In this document: piece after piece, positions 52,006-62,271 of the stretch
How the letters are laid out: every line of letters begins with the position of its first letter
How positions within the stretch are numbered: the first letter of the stretch is position 1
Assembly (NCBI RefSeq): GCF_035944375.1
Contig: NZ_DASZBE010000020.1
DNA: 64,000 nt
Strand: one strand, 5' to 3'
DNA from: Allobosea sp035944375
GTDB taxonomy: Bacteria; Pseudomonadota; Alphaproteobacteria; Rhizobiales; Beijerinckiaceae
Made by a program: the position numbers and the translations under genes
Notes under the pieces: model-generated
Database searches by the model: none
Told to the model about the DNA's origin: nothing
What the model saw: the letters and a program-made list of their open reading frames with translations, nothing else

Positions 52006-52338
52006 GTGGCCTCCCCGGCCGCGGGCCAGCCCTGGACCGCGTCGGCCGAGGGCCTGCGCCTGTCGGTGCGGCTGACGCCGCGCGGCGGGCGCGACGCCAT
52101 CGACGGCGTCGAGATCCTGTCCGACGGCCGGCCGGTGCTGAAGGCACGGGTGCGGGCCACCCCCAGCGAGGGCGAGGCCAATGCCGCCCTGCTCGCCCTG
52201 ATCGCCCGCACGCTCGACCTGCCGCGCTCGGCGGTGACGCTGGCGGCCGGCGCCGGCGCACGGCTCAAGACCGTGGCGATCGCCGGCGACCCGGCCGGTC
52301 TCGGCGCCCGTCTCGAGGCGATCACCGCCCCGCGATGA
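52006..52338 (+). CDS. DUF167 (YggU) family protein
   Basis: A 110-residue protein with LSVRLTPRGGRDAIDG, LKARVRATPSEGEANAALLA and ARTLDLPRSAVTLAAGAGAR, the DUF167 core. The function is unknown despite wide conservation. GTG 52006 overlaps or abuts the yggT stop, a pairing seen in many proteobacteria. Confidence 0.9.
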   Translation: MASPAAGQPWTASAEGLRLSVRLTPRGGRDAIDGVEILSDGRPVLKARVRATPSEGEANAALLALIARTLDLPRSAVTLAAGAGARLKTVAIAGDPAGLGARLEAITAPR

Positions 52339-52407
52339 GCACGCAGGCCGCCTCCCGCAGCGCAACATCGGCTTGACGAAAGCGCCCGCCTCCTGTTCGA
52401 AGAGGCC

Positions 52408-53100
52408 ATGGACACGCCCGTATCCCCCTTCCCCGAGCGGCTGACCGAAGGTTATCGCGCCTTTCTCGACGACCGCTTCGACCGCGAGAAGGACCGCTAC
52501 GAGCAGCTCGCCGAGACCGGCCAGACGCCGAAGATCATGCTGATCGGCTGCTGCGACTCGCGCGTCTCGCCGGAGGTGATCTTCGATGCACGGCCCGGCG
52601 AGATGTTCGTCGTGCGCAACGTCGCCAATCTCGTGCCGCCCTTCTCGCCCGACGACCAGCTCCACGGCACCTCCGCGGCGCTCGAATACGCCGTGCAGGC
52701 GCTGAAGGTGGAGCACATCGTCGTGCTCGGCCATGGCCGCTGCGGCGGCATCCGCGCCTTCGCCGACGATGCCCAGGGCCCGCTCTCCTCGGGCGACTTC
52801 ATCGGCAAATGGATCACACTGATCGCGCCAGCGGCCGAGCGCACCGGCGGGCGCGGGCGTCACGAGACGCTGGACGGCTATGTCGAGCGCCTCGCCTTTT
52901 CCTCGATCCAGCAATCGCTGGCCAATCTGCGCACCTTTCCCTGCGTGCAGATCCTCGAGAGCAAGGGCCGGCTGCACCTGCACGGCGCCTATTTCGCCGT
53001 CGCCACCGGCGTGCTGATGCTGCTCGACCCCGTCTCGGGCCAGTTCGTGCCCGCCATCGGCGAACTCCCGCGCAAGGCCGTCCCGCTCCGCTGCGACTGA
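52408..53100 (+). CDS. Beta-class carbonic anhydrase
   Basis: A 230-residue enzyme interconverting CO2 and bicarbonate. Zinc-site motifs are CCDSRV (C48, D50, R52) and VLGHGRCGGIRAF with the remaining His and Cys ligands. DARPGEMFVVRNVANLVPP is also typical. There is no signal peptide, so it is cytoplasmic. It is followed by a palindromic repeat and the convergent hutD-like gene. Confidence 0.95.
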   Translation: MDTPVSPFPERLTEGYRAFLDDRFDREKDRYEQLAETGQTPKIMLIGCCDSRVSPEVIFDARPGEMFVVRNVANLVPPFSPDDQLHGTSAALEYAVQALKVEHIVVLGHGRCGGIRAFADDAQGPLSSGDFIGKWITLIAPAAERTGGRGRHETLDGYVERLAFSSIQQSLANLRTFPCVQILESKGRLHLHGAYFAVATGVLMLLDPVSGQFVPAIGELPRKAVPLRCD

Positions 53101-53130
53101 CGACGGTCATTTGGCATCCCGAAACGGGTC

Positions 53131-53234
53131 GTCATCCCGGACAAGTGGCGTAGCCGCGCTGATCCGGGATCCATCGTAAAGCGGTGCGCCCTCCGATGGA
53201 TCCCGGCGCTCCGCTTCGCTACGGCCGGGATGAC
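53131..53234. repeat. Palindromic repeat family B-like (GGATCCATC core)
   Basis: Starts GTCATCCCGG and ends GCCGGGATGAC. The core pairs CCGGGATCCATCGTAAAGCG-side with CGATGGATCCCGG, with a single mismatched region. It shares the GGATCCATC/GATGGATCC centre with the ycaQ-flanking copies but differs in the outer arms. It lies between convergent stops. Confidence 0.88.
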
Positions 53235-53263
53235 GGCGCGTTTCAGAACCTACGGGTCATGCT

Positions 53264-53851
53264 CTAGCGCAGGCGGATCGACGCCAGGAGGCCCTGACCC
53301 GCCTCGACCGTCAGCGAGACGCCCGCCTCCGCATCGATCTGCAGAGCATGCCCGCCGGGAACCGTGACCTCCGCACCGTCGCAGCGAGCGGTGACGGCCT
53401 CGCCCGGCGCGTAGAGGATGTGGATGCCGTGCGTCAGCGTGATCGTTGCGCCCGGCTCGGGCACTGCGAGATCGGCGCTGCACAGCGCCCGGTCGACGAT
53501 CAGGTTGACGACCTCGACCGGCCCGTTCTCCAGCCGGCTGACCAGCGGCAGCCCGCCATCATAGCGCACCGGCACGAAGGGCCGGCGGAGATCGATCTCG
53601 CCGGAAGGCCCCTCCAGCACCAGGCCCGAGCCGACGATCACCGCCTGCAGCCGCTCATAGCCGGTGAGGTCGGAGAACGGGCCGGGCTGGACGATGGCCG
53701 TCCGCCCGAGCCGCCAGACCATGCCCTCCCAGCCGGACGGGTCGGCGCCGGGCGCGGTGGCGTCGGCGATGTCGAGCGTGACGCCGCCGCCATTCTTCCA
53801 GGGCTTGCTGCGGAAGCTCTCGGGCGGGAGCGGTGTCAGGCGCGTCGTCAT
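53264..53851 (-). CDS. HutD-family protein
   Basis: A 195-residue cupin-fold protein with the HutD landmarks PWKNGGGVTLDIA, WRLGRTAIVQPGPFSDLTGY and an ERxQAVIxGxGxxL-like segment. HutD is linked to histidine utilisation, but no other hut gene is here; stand-alone copies have no proved role. The gene lies between the carbonic anhydrase repeat and xerD, same strand as xerD and 13 bp after it. Confidence 0.87.
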   Translation of the reverse strand: MTTRLTPLPPESFRSKPWKNGGGVTLDIADATAPGADPSGWEGMVWRLGRTAIVQPGPFSDLTGYERLQAVIVGSGLVLEGPSGEIDLRRPFVPVRYDGGLPLVSRLENGPVEVVNLIVDRALCSADLAVPEPGATITLTHGIHILYAPGEAVTARCDGAEVTVPGGHALQIDAEAGVSLTVEAGQGLLASIRLR

Positions 53852-53864
53852 GATCGGGGCTCTC

Positions 53865-54794
53865 TCAGGCTTCGTCCGCCAGCGGGTGGAGGTCCCGCAC
53901 CAGGCTCTTCAGGTGGTCGTCGAGGACATGGGTGTAGATCTGCGTGGTCGCGATGTCGGAATGCCCCAGCAGCTCCTGCACGACGCGCAGATCGGCACCG
54001 TTCTGGAGAAGGTGGCTGGCGAAGGCGTGACGCAGCACATGCGGGCTCAAGGCAGCGCCCGACAGCCCGGCTGCCCCGCCCAGCGCCTTGAGATCACGCC
54101 CGAAGGCCTGGCGGGTGAGATGCCCGCTCTCGCCCTCGGCGGGAAAGAGCCAGCGCCCGTCGCTCGCGCCGCTCTCGCGCAGCGCCGCGAGCCAGAGCTT
54201 CGCCGCCTCACGCGACGGCTCGTTCAGCGGCACCAGCCGATCCTTGCCGCCCTTGCCGCGCACCACCAGGAAGCGCTCGCGCGTCGTCGCCGCCGAGAGC
54301 GGCAGCGCAATCAGCTCCGAGACGCGCAGGCCCGTGGCGTAGAGCATCTCGATCAGGCAGCGCATCCGCAGCGCCCGCAGCCGCGCCGTCGGCGTCAGCC
54401 CCTCGCGCAGGCAGGCCTCCCGCGCGGTGGCGATCAGCCGTTCGACATCGGCGACCGAGATCACCTTCGGCAGCGGCCGCCCGAGCCGCGGCCCCTGGAT
54501 CGCCGCGGTCGGATCGTTGGGGGCGAAGCCTTCGGTGTAGAGGAAACGGTGGAACTGCCGCACCGCCGAGAGTCGGCGCGCGGCGGAAGAGGCTTTCAGC
54601 CCTCGAGCGGACAGATCCGCCAGCCAGCCACGGATGTCGTCGGCCGTCGCGGCCTCCAGCGCCCGCCCGCCGAGGAATTCCAGATAATCGTCGATGTCGC
54701 GCTGATAGGCGTCGAGCGTGTTGCGGGCGGCGCCACGCTCGGCGGCGAGCATGTCGAGGAAGCCGTTGCGCCGCGCCTGCCCGATCCGGCTCAT
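53865..54794 (-). CDS. xerD: Site-specific tyrosine recombinase XerD
   Basis: A 309-residue recombinase. The N-terminal SAM-like domain spans about 1-95 (FLDMLAAERGAARNTLDAYQ). Catalytic residues are R in ATGLRVSEL, K in GKGGKDR, HxxR in PHVLRHAFASH, H in LGHSDIATTQ and the nucleophile tyrosine in IYTHV. With XerC it resolves chromosome dimers at dif. Its start overlaps the stop of a 63-aa membrane gene by four bases. Next to aroK it is in a common alphaproteobacterial context, so it is not a phage integrase. Confidence 0.94.
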   Translation of the reverse strand: MSRIGQARRNGFLDMLAAERGAARNTLDAYQRDIDDYLEFLGGRALEAATADDIRGWLADLSARGLKASSAARRLSAVRQFHRFLYTEGFAPNDPTAAIQGPRLGRPLPKVISVADVERLIATAREACLREGLTPTARLRALRMRCLIEMLYATGLRVSELIALPLSAATTRERFLVVRGKGGKDRLVPLNEPSREAAKLWLAALRESGASDGRWLFPAEGESGHLTRQAFGRDLKALGGAAGLSGAALSPHVLRHAFASHLLQNGADLRVVQELLGHSDIATTQIYTHVLDDHLKSLVRDLHPLADEA

Positions 54795-54982
54795 TTCGGC
54801 TGCAGGCGCGAAGGTGGCACGACCTCGATCATCTCGCGCGGCTCCGGCTTGACGAAGGCGACGAGGGCGACCATGCCGCCGAAGACGAGTCCGCCGAGCA
54901 GGGCCAGGAAGGCGACGAATCGGAACAGCGTCGGCACGATGAGGCGAACCCTTGAGGCTGTGACTGCGATGGCGCCGGCCAT
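54791..54982 (-). CDS. Small single-pass membrane protein upstream of xerD
   Basis: A 63-residue protein, taking ATG 54982 (MAGAIAVTAS), with one hydrophobic helix (FVAFLALLGGLVFGGMVALV) and a C-terminal KPEPREMIEVVPPSRL tail. I recognise no function. Its stop overlaps the xerD ATG as ATGA. An upstream ATG 55072 would add 30 residues but lacks support. It is divergent from aroK. Confidence 0.65.
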   Translation of the reverse strand: MAGAIAVTASRVRLIVPTLFRFVAFLALLGGLVFGGMVALVAFVKPEPREMIEVVPPSRLQPK

Positions 54983-55107
54983 CTTTCGGGAGATGGCGGA
55001 TGCCGGCAAGGGCGGCGAGGCCACAAGCCGGGCAAAATGCGGCACGGGGCCTGACGTTGTGTGACGGCTCATGTTAAAGGGCGCTGAAGATCAAGGCTTC
55101 CATCGCA

Positions 55108-55731
55108 ATGACGATCGTCGAGACGCTCGACCAGCCAAGAGGTGAGGATATCGGCCCGGACCCGGCGACCCTGCGGGCGGCGATCGGCCCGCGGGCGATC
55201 GTGCTCGTCGGCATGATGGGCTCCGGCAAGAGTTCCGTCGGCCGCCGGCTGGCGACGCGGCTCGGCCTGCCCTTCGTCGATGCCGACACCGAGATCGAGA
55301 CCGCCGCCGGCATGACGATCCCCGAGATCTTCACCCAGCGCGGCGAACCCGAGTTCCGAAGTGGCGAGCGCCGGGTCATCAGTCGCATCCTGACGACGCG
55401 TGCTCCCCTCGTCCTGGCGACCGGGGGCGGCGCCTTCATGAACGCCGAGACGCGCGCCCGCATCGCCGATCTCGGCATCTCGATCTGGCTCAAGGCCGAG
55501 CCGGAGGTGCTGATGCGGCGCGTCCGCAAGAATGCGAAGCGGCCGCTGCTGCAGACCGCCGATCCGGAGGCGACATTGCGGCGGATGCTGGCCGAGCGCG
55601 AGCCCGTCTATGCGCTCGCCGATCTCACCCTGCTCTCGCGCGACGATCCCCACGACGTCGTGGTGACGGCGGCGCTGGCCGCGCTCGACCGGCATCTGTG
55701 CACCCCTCCCGACCGGAAGCCCACACCATGA
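55108..55731 (+). CDS. aroK: Shikimate kinase
   Basis: A 207-residue enzyme phosphorylating shikimate. The P-loop is VGMMGSGKSSVGRRLA from residue 34; shikimate-binding landmarks are DADTEIE, FRSGERRV (the common FR.xE) and ATGGGAF; the lid holds KNAKRPLL. The first 28 residues are a rhizobial-type extension. The aroB start overlaps its stop by four bases. Confidence 0.95.
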   Translation: MTIVETLDQPRGEDIGPDPATLRAAIGPRAIVLVGMMGSGKSSVGRRLATRLGLPFVDADTEIETAAGMTIPEIFTQRGEPEFRSGERRVISRILTTRAPLVLATGGGAFMNAETRARIADLGISIWLKAEPEVLMRRVRKNAKRPLLQTADPEATLRRMLAEREPVYALADLTLLSRDDPHDVVVTAALAALDRHLCTPPDRKPTP

Positions 55732-56879
55732 CCACCGCCACCCCGCCGACCGGCGCCCGGATCACGGTTCCGGTCGCGCTGGAGGGCCGCGCCTATGACA
55801 TCCACATCGGCCGCCACCAGCTCTGCGAGGCCGCAGCGCTGATCGCCGCGATGGCGCCGGGCGCCAAGGTCGCTGTCGTCACCGACGAGCGCGTCGGCCC
55901 GCTCCACGCCCCGGCGCTGGAGGCCTGCCTGCAGCAGGAGGGCATCGGCTTCACCCGCATCACCGTGCCGCCGGGCGAGGCGACCAAATCCTATGCCCCG
56001 TTCACCGCGCTCTGCGACGCGCTGCTGGCGACCAAGATCGAGCGCGACGACCTCGTCATCGCGCTCGGCGGCGGCGTGGTGGGGGACCTCACCGGCTTCG
56101 CGGCGGCCGTGCTGCGCCGGGGCGTGCGTTTCGTGCAGATCCCGACGACATTGCTGGCGCAGGTCGATTCCTCCGTCGGCGGCAAGACCGGCATCAATTC
56201 GAGCCATGGCAAGAACCTGATCGGCGCCTTCCACCAGCCGGCACTGGTGATCGCCGACACCGCCCTGCTCGACACCCTCAGCGAACGCGAGTTCAAGGCC
56301 GGCTATGCCGAGGTGGTGAAATACGGGCTGATCGACGACCCCGCCTTCTTCGACTGGTGCGAGGTCAACTGGAGCCGCATCATCGCCGGCGGGCCCGAGC
56401 GCGACCATGCGGTCGCCGTCTCCTGCCGGGCCAAGGCGGCCATCGTCGCCCGCGACGAGCGCGAGGAGGGCGACCGCGCGCTGCTCAACCTCGGCCACAC
56501 CTTCGCGCATGCGCTGGAGCGGCTGACGAACTACGACTCCACCCGCCTCGTCCATGGAGAGGCGGTGGCGATCGGGCTCGCGCTCGCCTTCCGTTTCTCG
56601 CAGCGCCTGGGGCTCTGCTCCGGCCAGGACGCGACCCGCGTCGCGCGCCATCTCGACGCCGTCGGCCTGCCCTCGTCGCTCCAGCAGGTGCCGGGCGGGG
56701 CCGGCACGGCGCAGGAGATCGTCGCGGCCATGGGCCAGGACAAGAAGGTCCGCCGCGGCGTGCTGACCTTCATTCTGACGCGGGGCATCGGCCAGAGCTT
56801 CATCGCGCATGGCGTCGCGGCGGAGGAGGTGACGGCGTTCATCGAGGCGGAGCTGGCCACCAACGGGCAGGCGCGCTGA
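55728..56879 (+). CDS. aroB: 3-dehydroquinate synthase
   Basis: A 383-residue NAD- and metal-dependent enzyme of the shikimate pathway. ALGGGVVGDLTGFAAAVLRRG, QIPTTLLAQVDSSVGGKTGI and NLGHTFAHALE (metal histidine) are its signatures. ATG 55728 overlaps the aroK stop (ATGA). Confidence 0.96.
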   Translation: MTTATPPTGARITVPVALEGRAYDIHIGRHQLCEAAALIAAMAPGAKVAVVTDERVGPLHAPALEACLQQEGIGFTRITVPPGEATKSYAPFTALCDALLATKIERDDLVIALGGGVVGDLTGFAAAVLRRGVRFVQIPTTLLAQVDSSVGGKTGINSSHGKNLIGAFHQPALVIADTALLDTLSEREFKAGYAEVVKYGLIDDPAFFDWCEVNWSRIIAGGPERDHAVAVSCRAKAAIVARDEREEGDRALLNLGHTFAHALERLTNYDSTRLVHGEAVAIGLALAFRFSQRLGLCSGQDATRVARHLDAVGLPSSLQQVPGGAGTAQEIVAAMGQDKKVRRGVLTFILTRGIGQSFIAHGVAAEEVTAFIEAELATNGQAR

Positions 56880-56909
56880 CGTTTCAGCGCGCCTCTTCGT
56901 CCGAGAGGT

Positions 56910-58043
56910 CTACGGACTGAACACCAGCACCAGGAACACGAAGAACACGCTCAAATGCACGGCGCCCTCCAGCATCGTCGTGCGCGTGCCGGTGAAGGTC
57001 AGCGTCGAGAGCAGCAGCGTCATCGCCAGGATGATCATGTTGGCGTCGGACAGGCCGAGCACGACCTCCTGGCCCGTGAACAGGCCGATCGCCAGCACGG
57101 CCGGCACGGTGAGGCCGAGCGTCGAGGTGGCGGCGCCGAGACAGAGATTGATCGCGCGCTGAAGCTGGTTGGCGCTGATCGCGCGCAGGGCCGCGATCCC
57201 CTCCGGCGTCAGGACCACCATCGCGATCAGGATGCCGCCCAGCGCCACCGGCGCGCCGAGCTGGACGATGCCGAAATTCAGCACGGCCGCGAGGCTGTTG
57301 GCGAGAATGACGATCGGCAGGATGCTGGCGAGCAACAGCAGGACGCGCAGTCCGGTCGGCCCGCCGGGCGAAAGCGGCGCCGGCTCGCTGTCCGCCGAAC
57401 GCGCCGGGCGGGGGGCGGTGCGGGCCAGGGGCGCCTGGTCGCTGGTCGGCTGCTGGAAGAAGCTGCGATGCCGCCCGGTCTGCAGCGCCAGGAAGGCGCC
57501 GTAGAGCGCCAGCGTGAAGACCGAGAACGAGATCGCCTGCAGCGCCGTCAGCGTGCCGTGGCCGGTCGAGGTGGTGAAGTTCGGCAGCACCAGCGGGATC
57601 ACCGTCAGCGGGATGATGACCGCGAGATAGGAGGTGGCCCCCTTCATGTTGTAGCTCTGCGCGAAATGGCGCAGCCCGCCGACGAGCAGGCCGAGCCCGA
57701 CCACGCCGTTGAGCACGATCATCAGCACCGCGAACATCGTGTCGCGACCGAGCGTCGGCGCGCCCTTGGCGCCGAGCATGACGGCCGAGATCAGCGCGAC
57801 CTCGATGATCACGATCGACAGCGTCAGGATCAGCGTGCCGAACGGCTCGCCCAGCCGCCCCGCCAGCACCTCCGCCTCATGCACCACCCCGAACGCCGCC
57901 CAGATGATGACGCCGAGCAGCCAGACGAAGACCAGCGCCGCGACCAGCGGCTCGCCGAGACGCCCGAGCAGGGCGCCTCCGAACAGCAGGAAGGCGGCGA
58001 CGGTCGCCCAGGCACAGGCGAGGCGGAGGATGGTGACGGGCAA
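56910..58043 (-). CDS. Ca2+/H+ antiporter-like (ChaA/CaCA superfamily) transporter, TTG start
   Basis: A 377-residue membrane protein with two homologous halves of about five to six helices. Acidic ion-site motifs include VHEAEVLAGRLGEPFGTLIL in the first half and VVLTPEGIAALRAISANQLQ followed by LGAATSTLGLTVP in the second. These match the ChaA/y4hA-like exchanger group. I place the start at TTG 58043, after GAGGACATATC; the longer frame upstream is not hydrophobic and not family-like. It is convergent with aroB. The transported ion is presumed Ca2+ or Na+. Confidence 0.85.
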   Translation of the reverse strand: MPVTILRLACAWATVAAFLLFGGALLGRLGEPLVAALVFVWLLGVIIWAAFGVVHEAEVLAGRLGEPFGTLILTLSIVIIEVALISAVMLGAKGAPTLGRDTMFAVLMIVLNGVVGLGLLVGGLRHFAQSYNMKGATSYLAVIIPLTVIPLVLPNFTTSTGHGTLTALQAISFSVFTLALYGAFLALQTGRHRSFFQQPTSDQAPLARTAPRPARSADSEPAPLSPGGPTGLRVLLLLASILPIVILANSLAAVLNFGIVQLGAPVALGGILIAMVVLTPEGIAALRAISANQLQRAINLCLGAATSTLGLTVPAVLAIGLFTGQEVVLGLSDANMIILAMTLLLSTLTFTGTRTTMLEGAVHLSVFFVFLVLVFSP

Positions 58044-58177
58044 GATATGTCCTCGGGATTGGTGGGCAGGCTTCCCGCCAGCGGCGCAAACACGAAAAGG
58101 GCCGCGCGCGGCGACCTGCCACAGGGTCAACGCGCGGTGCACGGCGAGGTTTCAGCCGATCACAGGCGCGAGCACCC

Positions 58178-59992
<1,815 letters not shown>

Positions 59993-60124
59993 GATCGGAT
60001 CCTGGCGGGTGCCGGGCGGCAGCGAACGTCATCCTTAACCCTTCCTTCAAGGGCCGGCGCCTAGAAATTTGAAGCGGTCGGCCAGAAGGGCCGTGCGCTC
60101 CAGTTGCGTCGAGGGCGTTGAATA

Positions 60125-60892
60125 ATGGACATCGCGACAAGCCTCGGAATCGCGCTGGGCATCGGCACGATCGCTGCCATCGTGGTCCTGTCCGGCGGCG
60201 GCGGCGGCATGTTCTTCGATTCGCTGTCGGTCGTCATGGTGATCGGCGGCACCATTGCCGGCACGATGATCCGCTATCCCCTCGCCGTCATGCTGGCCGG
60301 CCTGCCGATGGGTGCGCGCTACGCCTTCACCAACAAGACCTCGACCCCGCGCAGCATCATCGACGAGATCACCCAGCTCGCCGACACCGCGCGCAAGAAG
60401 GGCGTGACCGCACTCGAGAACGTCACCGTCTCGGAGCCCTTCCTGGCACAGGGCGTGCGCTACCTCGCCGACGGCTACGACAAGGATTTCATCGTCAACA
60501 CGATGGAGCGAGACCGCGACAGCTTCCTGATGCGCCTCGACGCCGGAGCCAAGGTCTACCGCGCCATCGGCGACGCCGCACCGGCCTGGGGCATGATCGG
60601 CACGATCCTCGGCATGATCATGATGTTCGCCAACATGTCCGACCCCTCCAAGCTCGGCGGCGCCATGGCCATCGCGTTGCTGACCACGCTCTACGGTGCG
60701 GTCATCTCGAACCTCTTCGCCCTGCCGCTGGCCGACAAGCTCGCCGTCAAGCTCGAAGCGGAGGAGGTCGTCCGCAACATGATCATCGACGGCGTTCTCC
60801 AGATCCGCGACAACAAGAGCTCGACCCTGGTCAAGGAGATGCTGGTCGCCTACCTGCCCGACCATCACCGTGCCGCCATGGCGGAGGCCTGA
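60125..60892 (+). CDS. MotA-like ion-channel protein
   Basis: A 255-residue protein with four hydrophobic helices. Helices 3 and 4 hold the MotA/PomA signature APAWGMIGTILGMIMMFANM and AIALLTTLYGAVISNLFALP, including the conserved proline and threonine. The cytoplasmic loop with RYLADGYDKDFIVNTMERD precedes them. It pairs with the MotB-like product downstream to form a proton or sodium channel. No flagellar genes are nearby, so it may serve flagellar rotation at a distance or another envelope process. Confidence 0.9.
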   Translation: MDIATSLGIALGIGTIAAIVVLSGGGGGMFFDSLSVVMVIGGTIAGTMIRYPLAVMLAGLPMGARYAFTNKTSTPRSIIDEITQLADTARKKGVTALENVTVSEPFLAQGVRYLADGYDKDFIVNTMERDRDSFLMRLDAGAKVYRAIGDAAPAWGMIGTILGMIMMFANMSDPSKLGGAMAIALLTTLYGAVISNLFALPLADKLAVKLEAEEVVRNMIIDGVLQIRDNKSSTLVKEMLVAYLPDHHRAAMAEA

Positions 60893-60895
60893 GCC

Positions 60896-61723
60896 TTGGC
60901 CCGCAAGAAGGATCCTGTGGTCTCCGGCGCCCCGGCCTGGATGACGACCTTTGCGGATCTTCTGGCAGCGATCCTCGCCTTCTTCGTCATGCTGGCGGCC
61001 TATTCGACGCAGGACAAGGTCAAGCTGCAGGTGGTCGCCGGCTCGATGCGCGAGGCCTTCGGCACCCAGAAGGAAATCCGCTATTCCGGCATCATCGAGA
61101 TCGATGGCCAGCCGCACCGCACCAAGATCAAGAATGTCAGCCCCGAGCGGCCCGACGTCCCCTCCGACCTGACGACGTCGAAAGACATGAGTCATCCAGA
61201 AGCCGCGCAGCCCACCCCGGAGAGCGCCCGCGCCTTCGCCAGCGCCGCCGTCTCGTTGCGGCAGGCACTGCGCGAAATGCCCGAGATCGCCGAACTCGCG
61301 ACCAACATCATCGTCACCGTCACCGACGACAGCCTCAACATCCAGCTCGTCGACATGGAAGGCCGTTCGATGTTCGCGGAGAACGCCGTGCAGCCCAACG
61401 AGCGCGTGCGCCAGCTGATGCTCGCGGTCGCGCCGACGATCCGCCGGCTGCCCAACAAGGTCATCATCTCCGGCCACACCGCCTCGGCCCGCCCGGGCCA
61501 CCCCGGCGAGCGCGACCAGTGGGCACTCTCGGTCGGCCGGGCGATGGCGGTGCGCGACATGCTCGCCAATGCGGGCGTCGCGGATGATCGCTTCGACTCG
61601 CTCACCGGCAAGGGGTCGAACGAGCCGCTGATCAAGGACAACCCCTATCTCGCAGTGAACCGGCGCATCTCGATCACGCTCAAGGCCGACGCACCGGCCC
61701 TCCCCGACGTCCTGACGCCCTGA
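60896..61723 (+). CDS. MotB-like OmpA-domain protein, TTG start
   Basis: A 275-residue protein with one N-terminal helix, APAWMTTFADLLAAILAFFV, which carries the conserved ion-channel aspartate D21. The OmpA-type peptidoglycan-binding domain (about 130-265) includes KVIISGHTASARPG, QWALSVGRAMAVRDML and NRRISITL. TTG 60896 is three bases after the motA-like stop. A linker of about 90 residues between helix and OmpA domain would act as the plug region. Confidence 0.9.
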   Translation: MARKKDPVVSGAPAWMTTFADLLAAILAFFVMLAAYSTQDKVKLQVVAGSMREAFGTQKEIRYSGIIEIDGQPHRTKIKNVSPERPDVPSDLTTSKDMSHPEAAQPTPESARAFASAAVSLRQALREMPEIAELATNIIVTVTDDSLNIQLVDMEGRSMFAENAVQPNERVRQLMLAVAPTIRRLPNKVIISGHTASARPGHPGERDQWALSVGRAMAVRDMLANAGVADDRFDSLTGKGSNEPLIKDNPYLAVNRRISITLKADAPALPDVLTP

Positions 61724-61742
61724 CGCCTCCCGCGCTACGGCG

Positions 61743-62267
61743 CTACGGCGCCAGGATCAGCGCCCAGTAGACCTGGTATTTCGAGCCGGGCGCATAGGCC
61801 GTGGCGATGCCCATCCGGGTTGCGCCCGGTGTCTTCATCACGCGGTCGTGCTGCGGCGAATCCCGCCATCCCGAAAAGGCTTCCGCCAGCCGCCGATAGC
61901 CGGCCGAGAGATTGGCCTCCGCACCGGGCTGCCCGCCGCGCGCCAGCCGCGCCTTCACCGCCTCGGCCTGCGCCGGCTTGTCGGCGGCCGCCATCGCGCT
62001 CGCCTCTTCCTGCGCCGCCGCGACCAGCGCCGGGTCGAGCTTCAAGGGGTTCAGCCCGGCATTCAACCGATAGGCCGAGATCATCGCCCGGGCTTCGTTC
62101 GCATCGACCCGCGCCGCAGCCGAGCCGAGATCGCGATAGAAGGCCGGTTGACCGGTGCGCGCCGGTTCAGTGCAGCCGGCGGCGCCCACCAGAGCCAGCG
62201 CGCCGGCGATGAGGGCAGGACAGGTCAAGGCGCGCCGATCCGCCGTGCCGCGCCGATGATTGAGCAT
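61743..62267 (-). CDS. CAP-domain (SCP-like) lipoprotein
   Basis: A 174-residue protein with a lipoprotein signal peptide ending LVGAAGC, lipidated at C32. The CAP domain contains ISAYRLNAGLNPLKLDPALV, AEAFSGWRDSPQHDRVMKTP and YQVYWALIL, with the conserved SxxHxxxM-like region. Some bacterial CAP proteins are proteases or signalling ligands; here the role is unknown. It lies four bases after the MscS-like gene on the same strand. Confidence 0.85.
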   Translation of the reverse strand: MLNHRRGTADRRALTCPALIAGALALVGAAGCTEPARTGQPAFYRDLGSAAARVDANEARAMISAYRLNAGLNPLKLDPALVAAAQEEASAMAAADKPAQAEAVKARLARGGQPGAEANLSAGYRRLAEAFSGWRDSPQHDRVMKTPGATRMGIATAYAPGSKYQVYWALILAP

Positions 62268-62271
62268 CGCA

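Noticed and set aside
53865..54794. Phage integrase marking a genomic island near tRNA-Ala
   Set aside because: The protein matches XerD with full length and sits in the xerD-aroK-aroB context; no attachment-site duplication of the tRNA end is visible and it lies 2 kb from the tRNA among housekeeping genes.
60125..61723. Zorya-type defence system suggested by MotA/MotB-like proteins
   Set aside because: No ZorC, ZorD or ZorE-like gene is nearby; the neighbours are an ABC exporter, a CAP lipoprotein and an MscS channel, and both proteins look like standard stator subunits.
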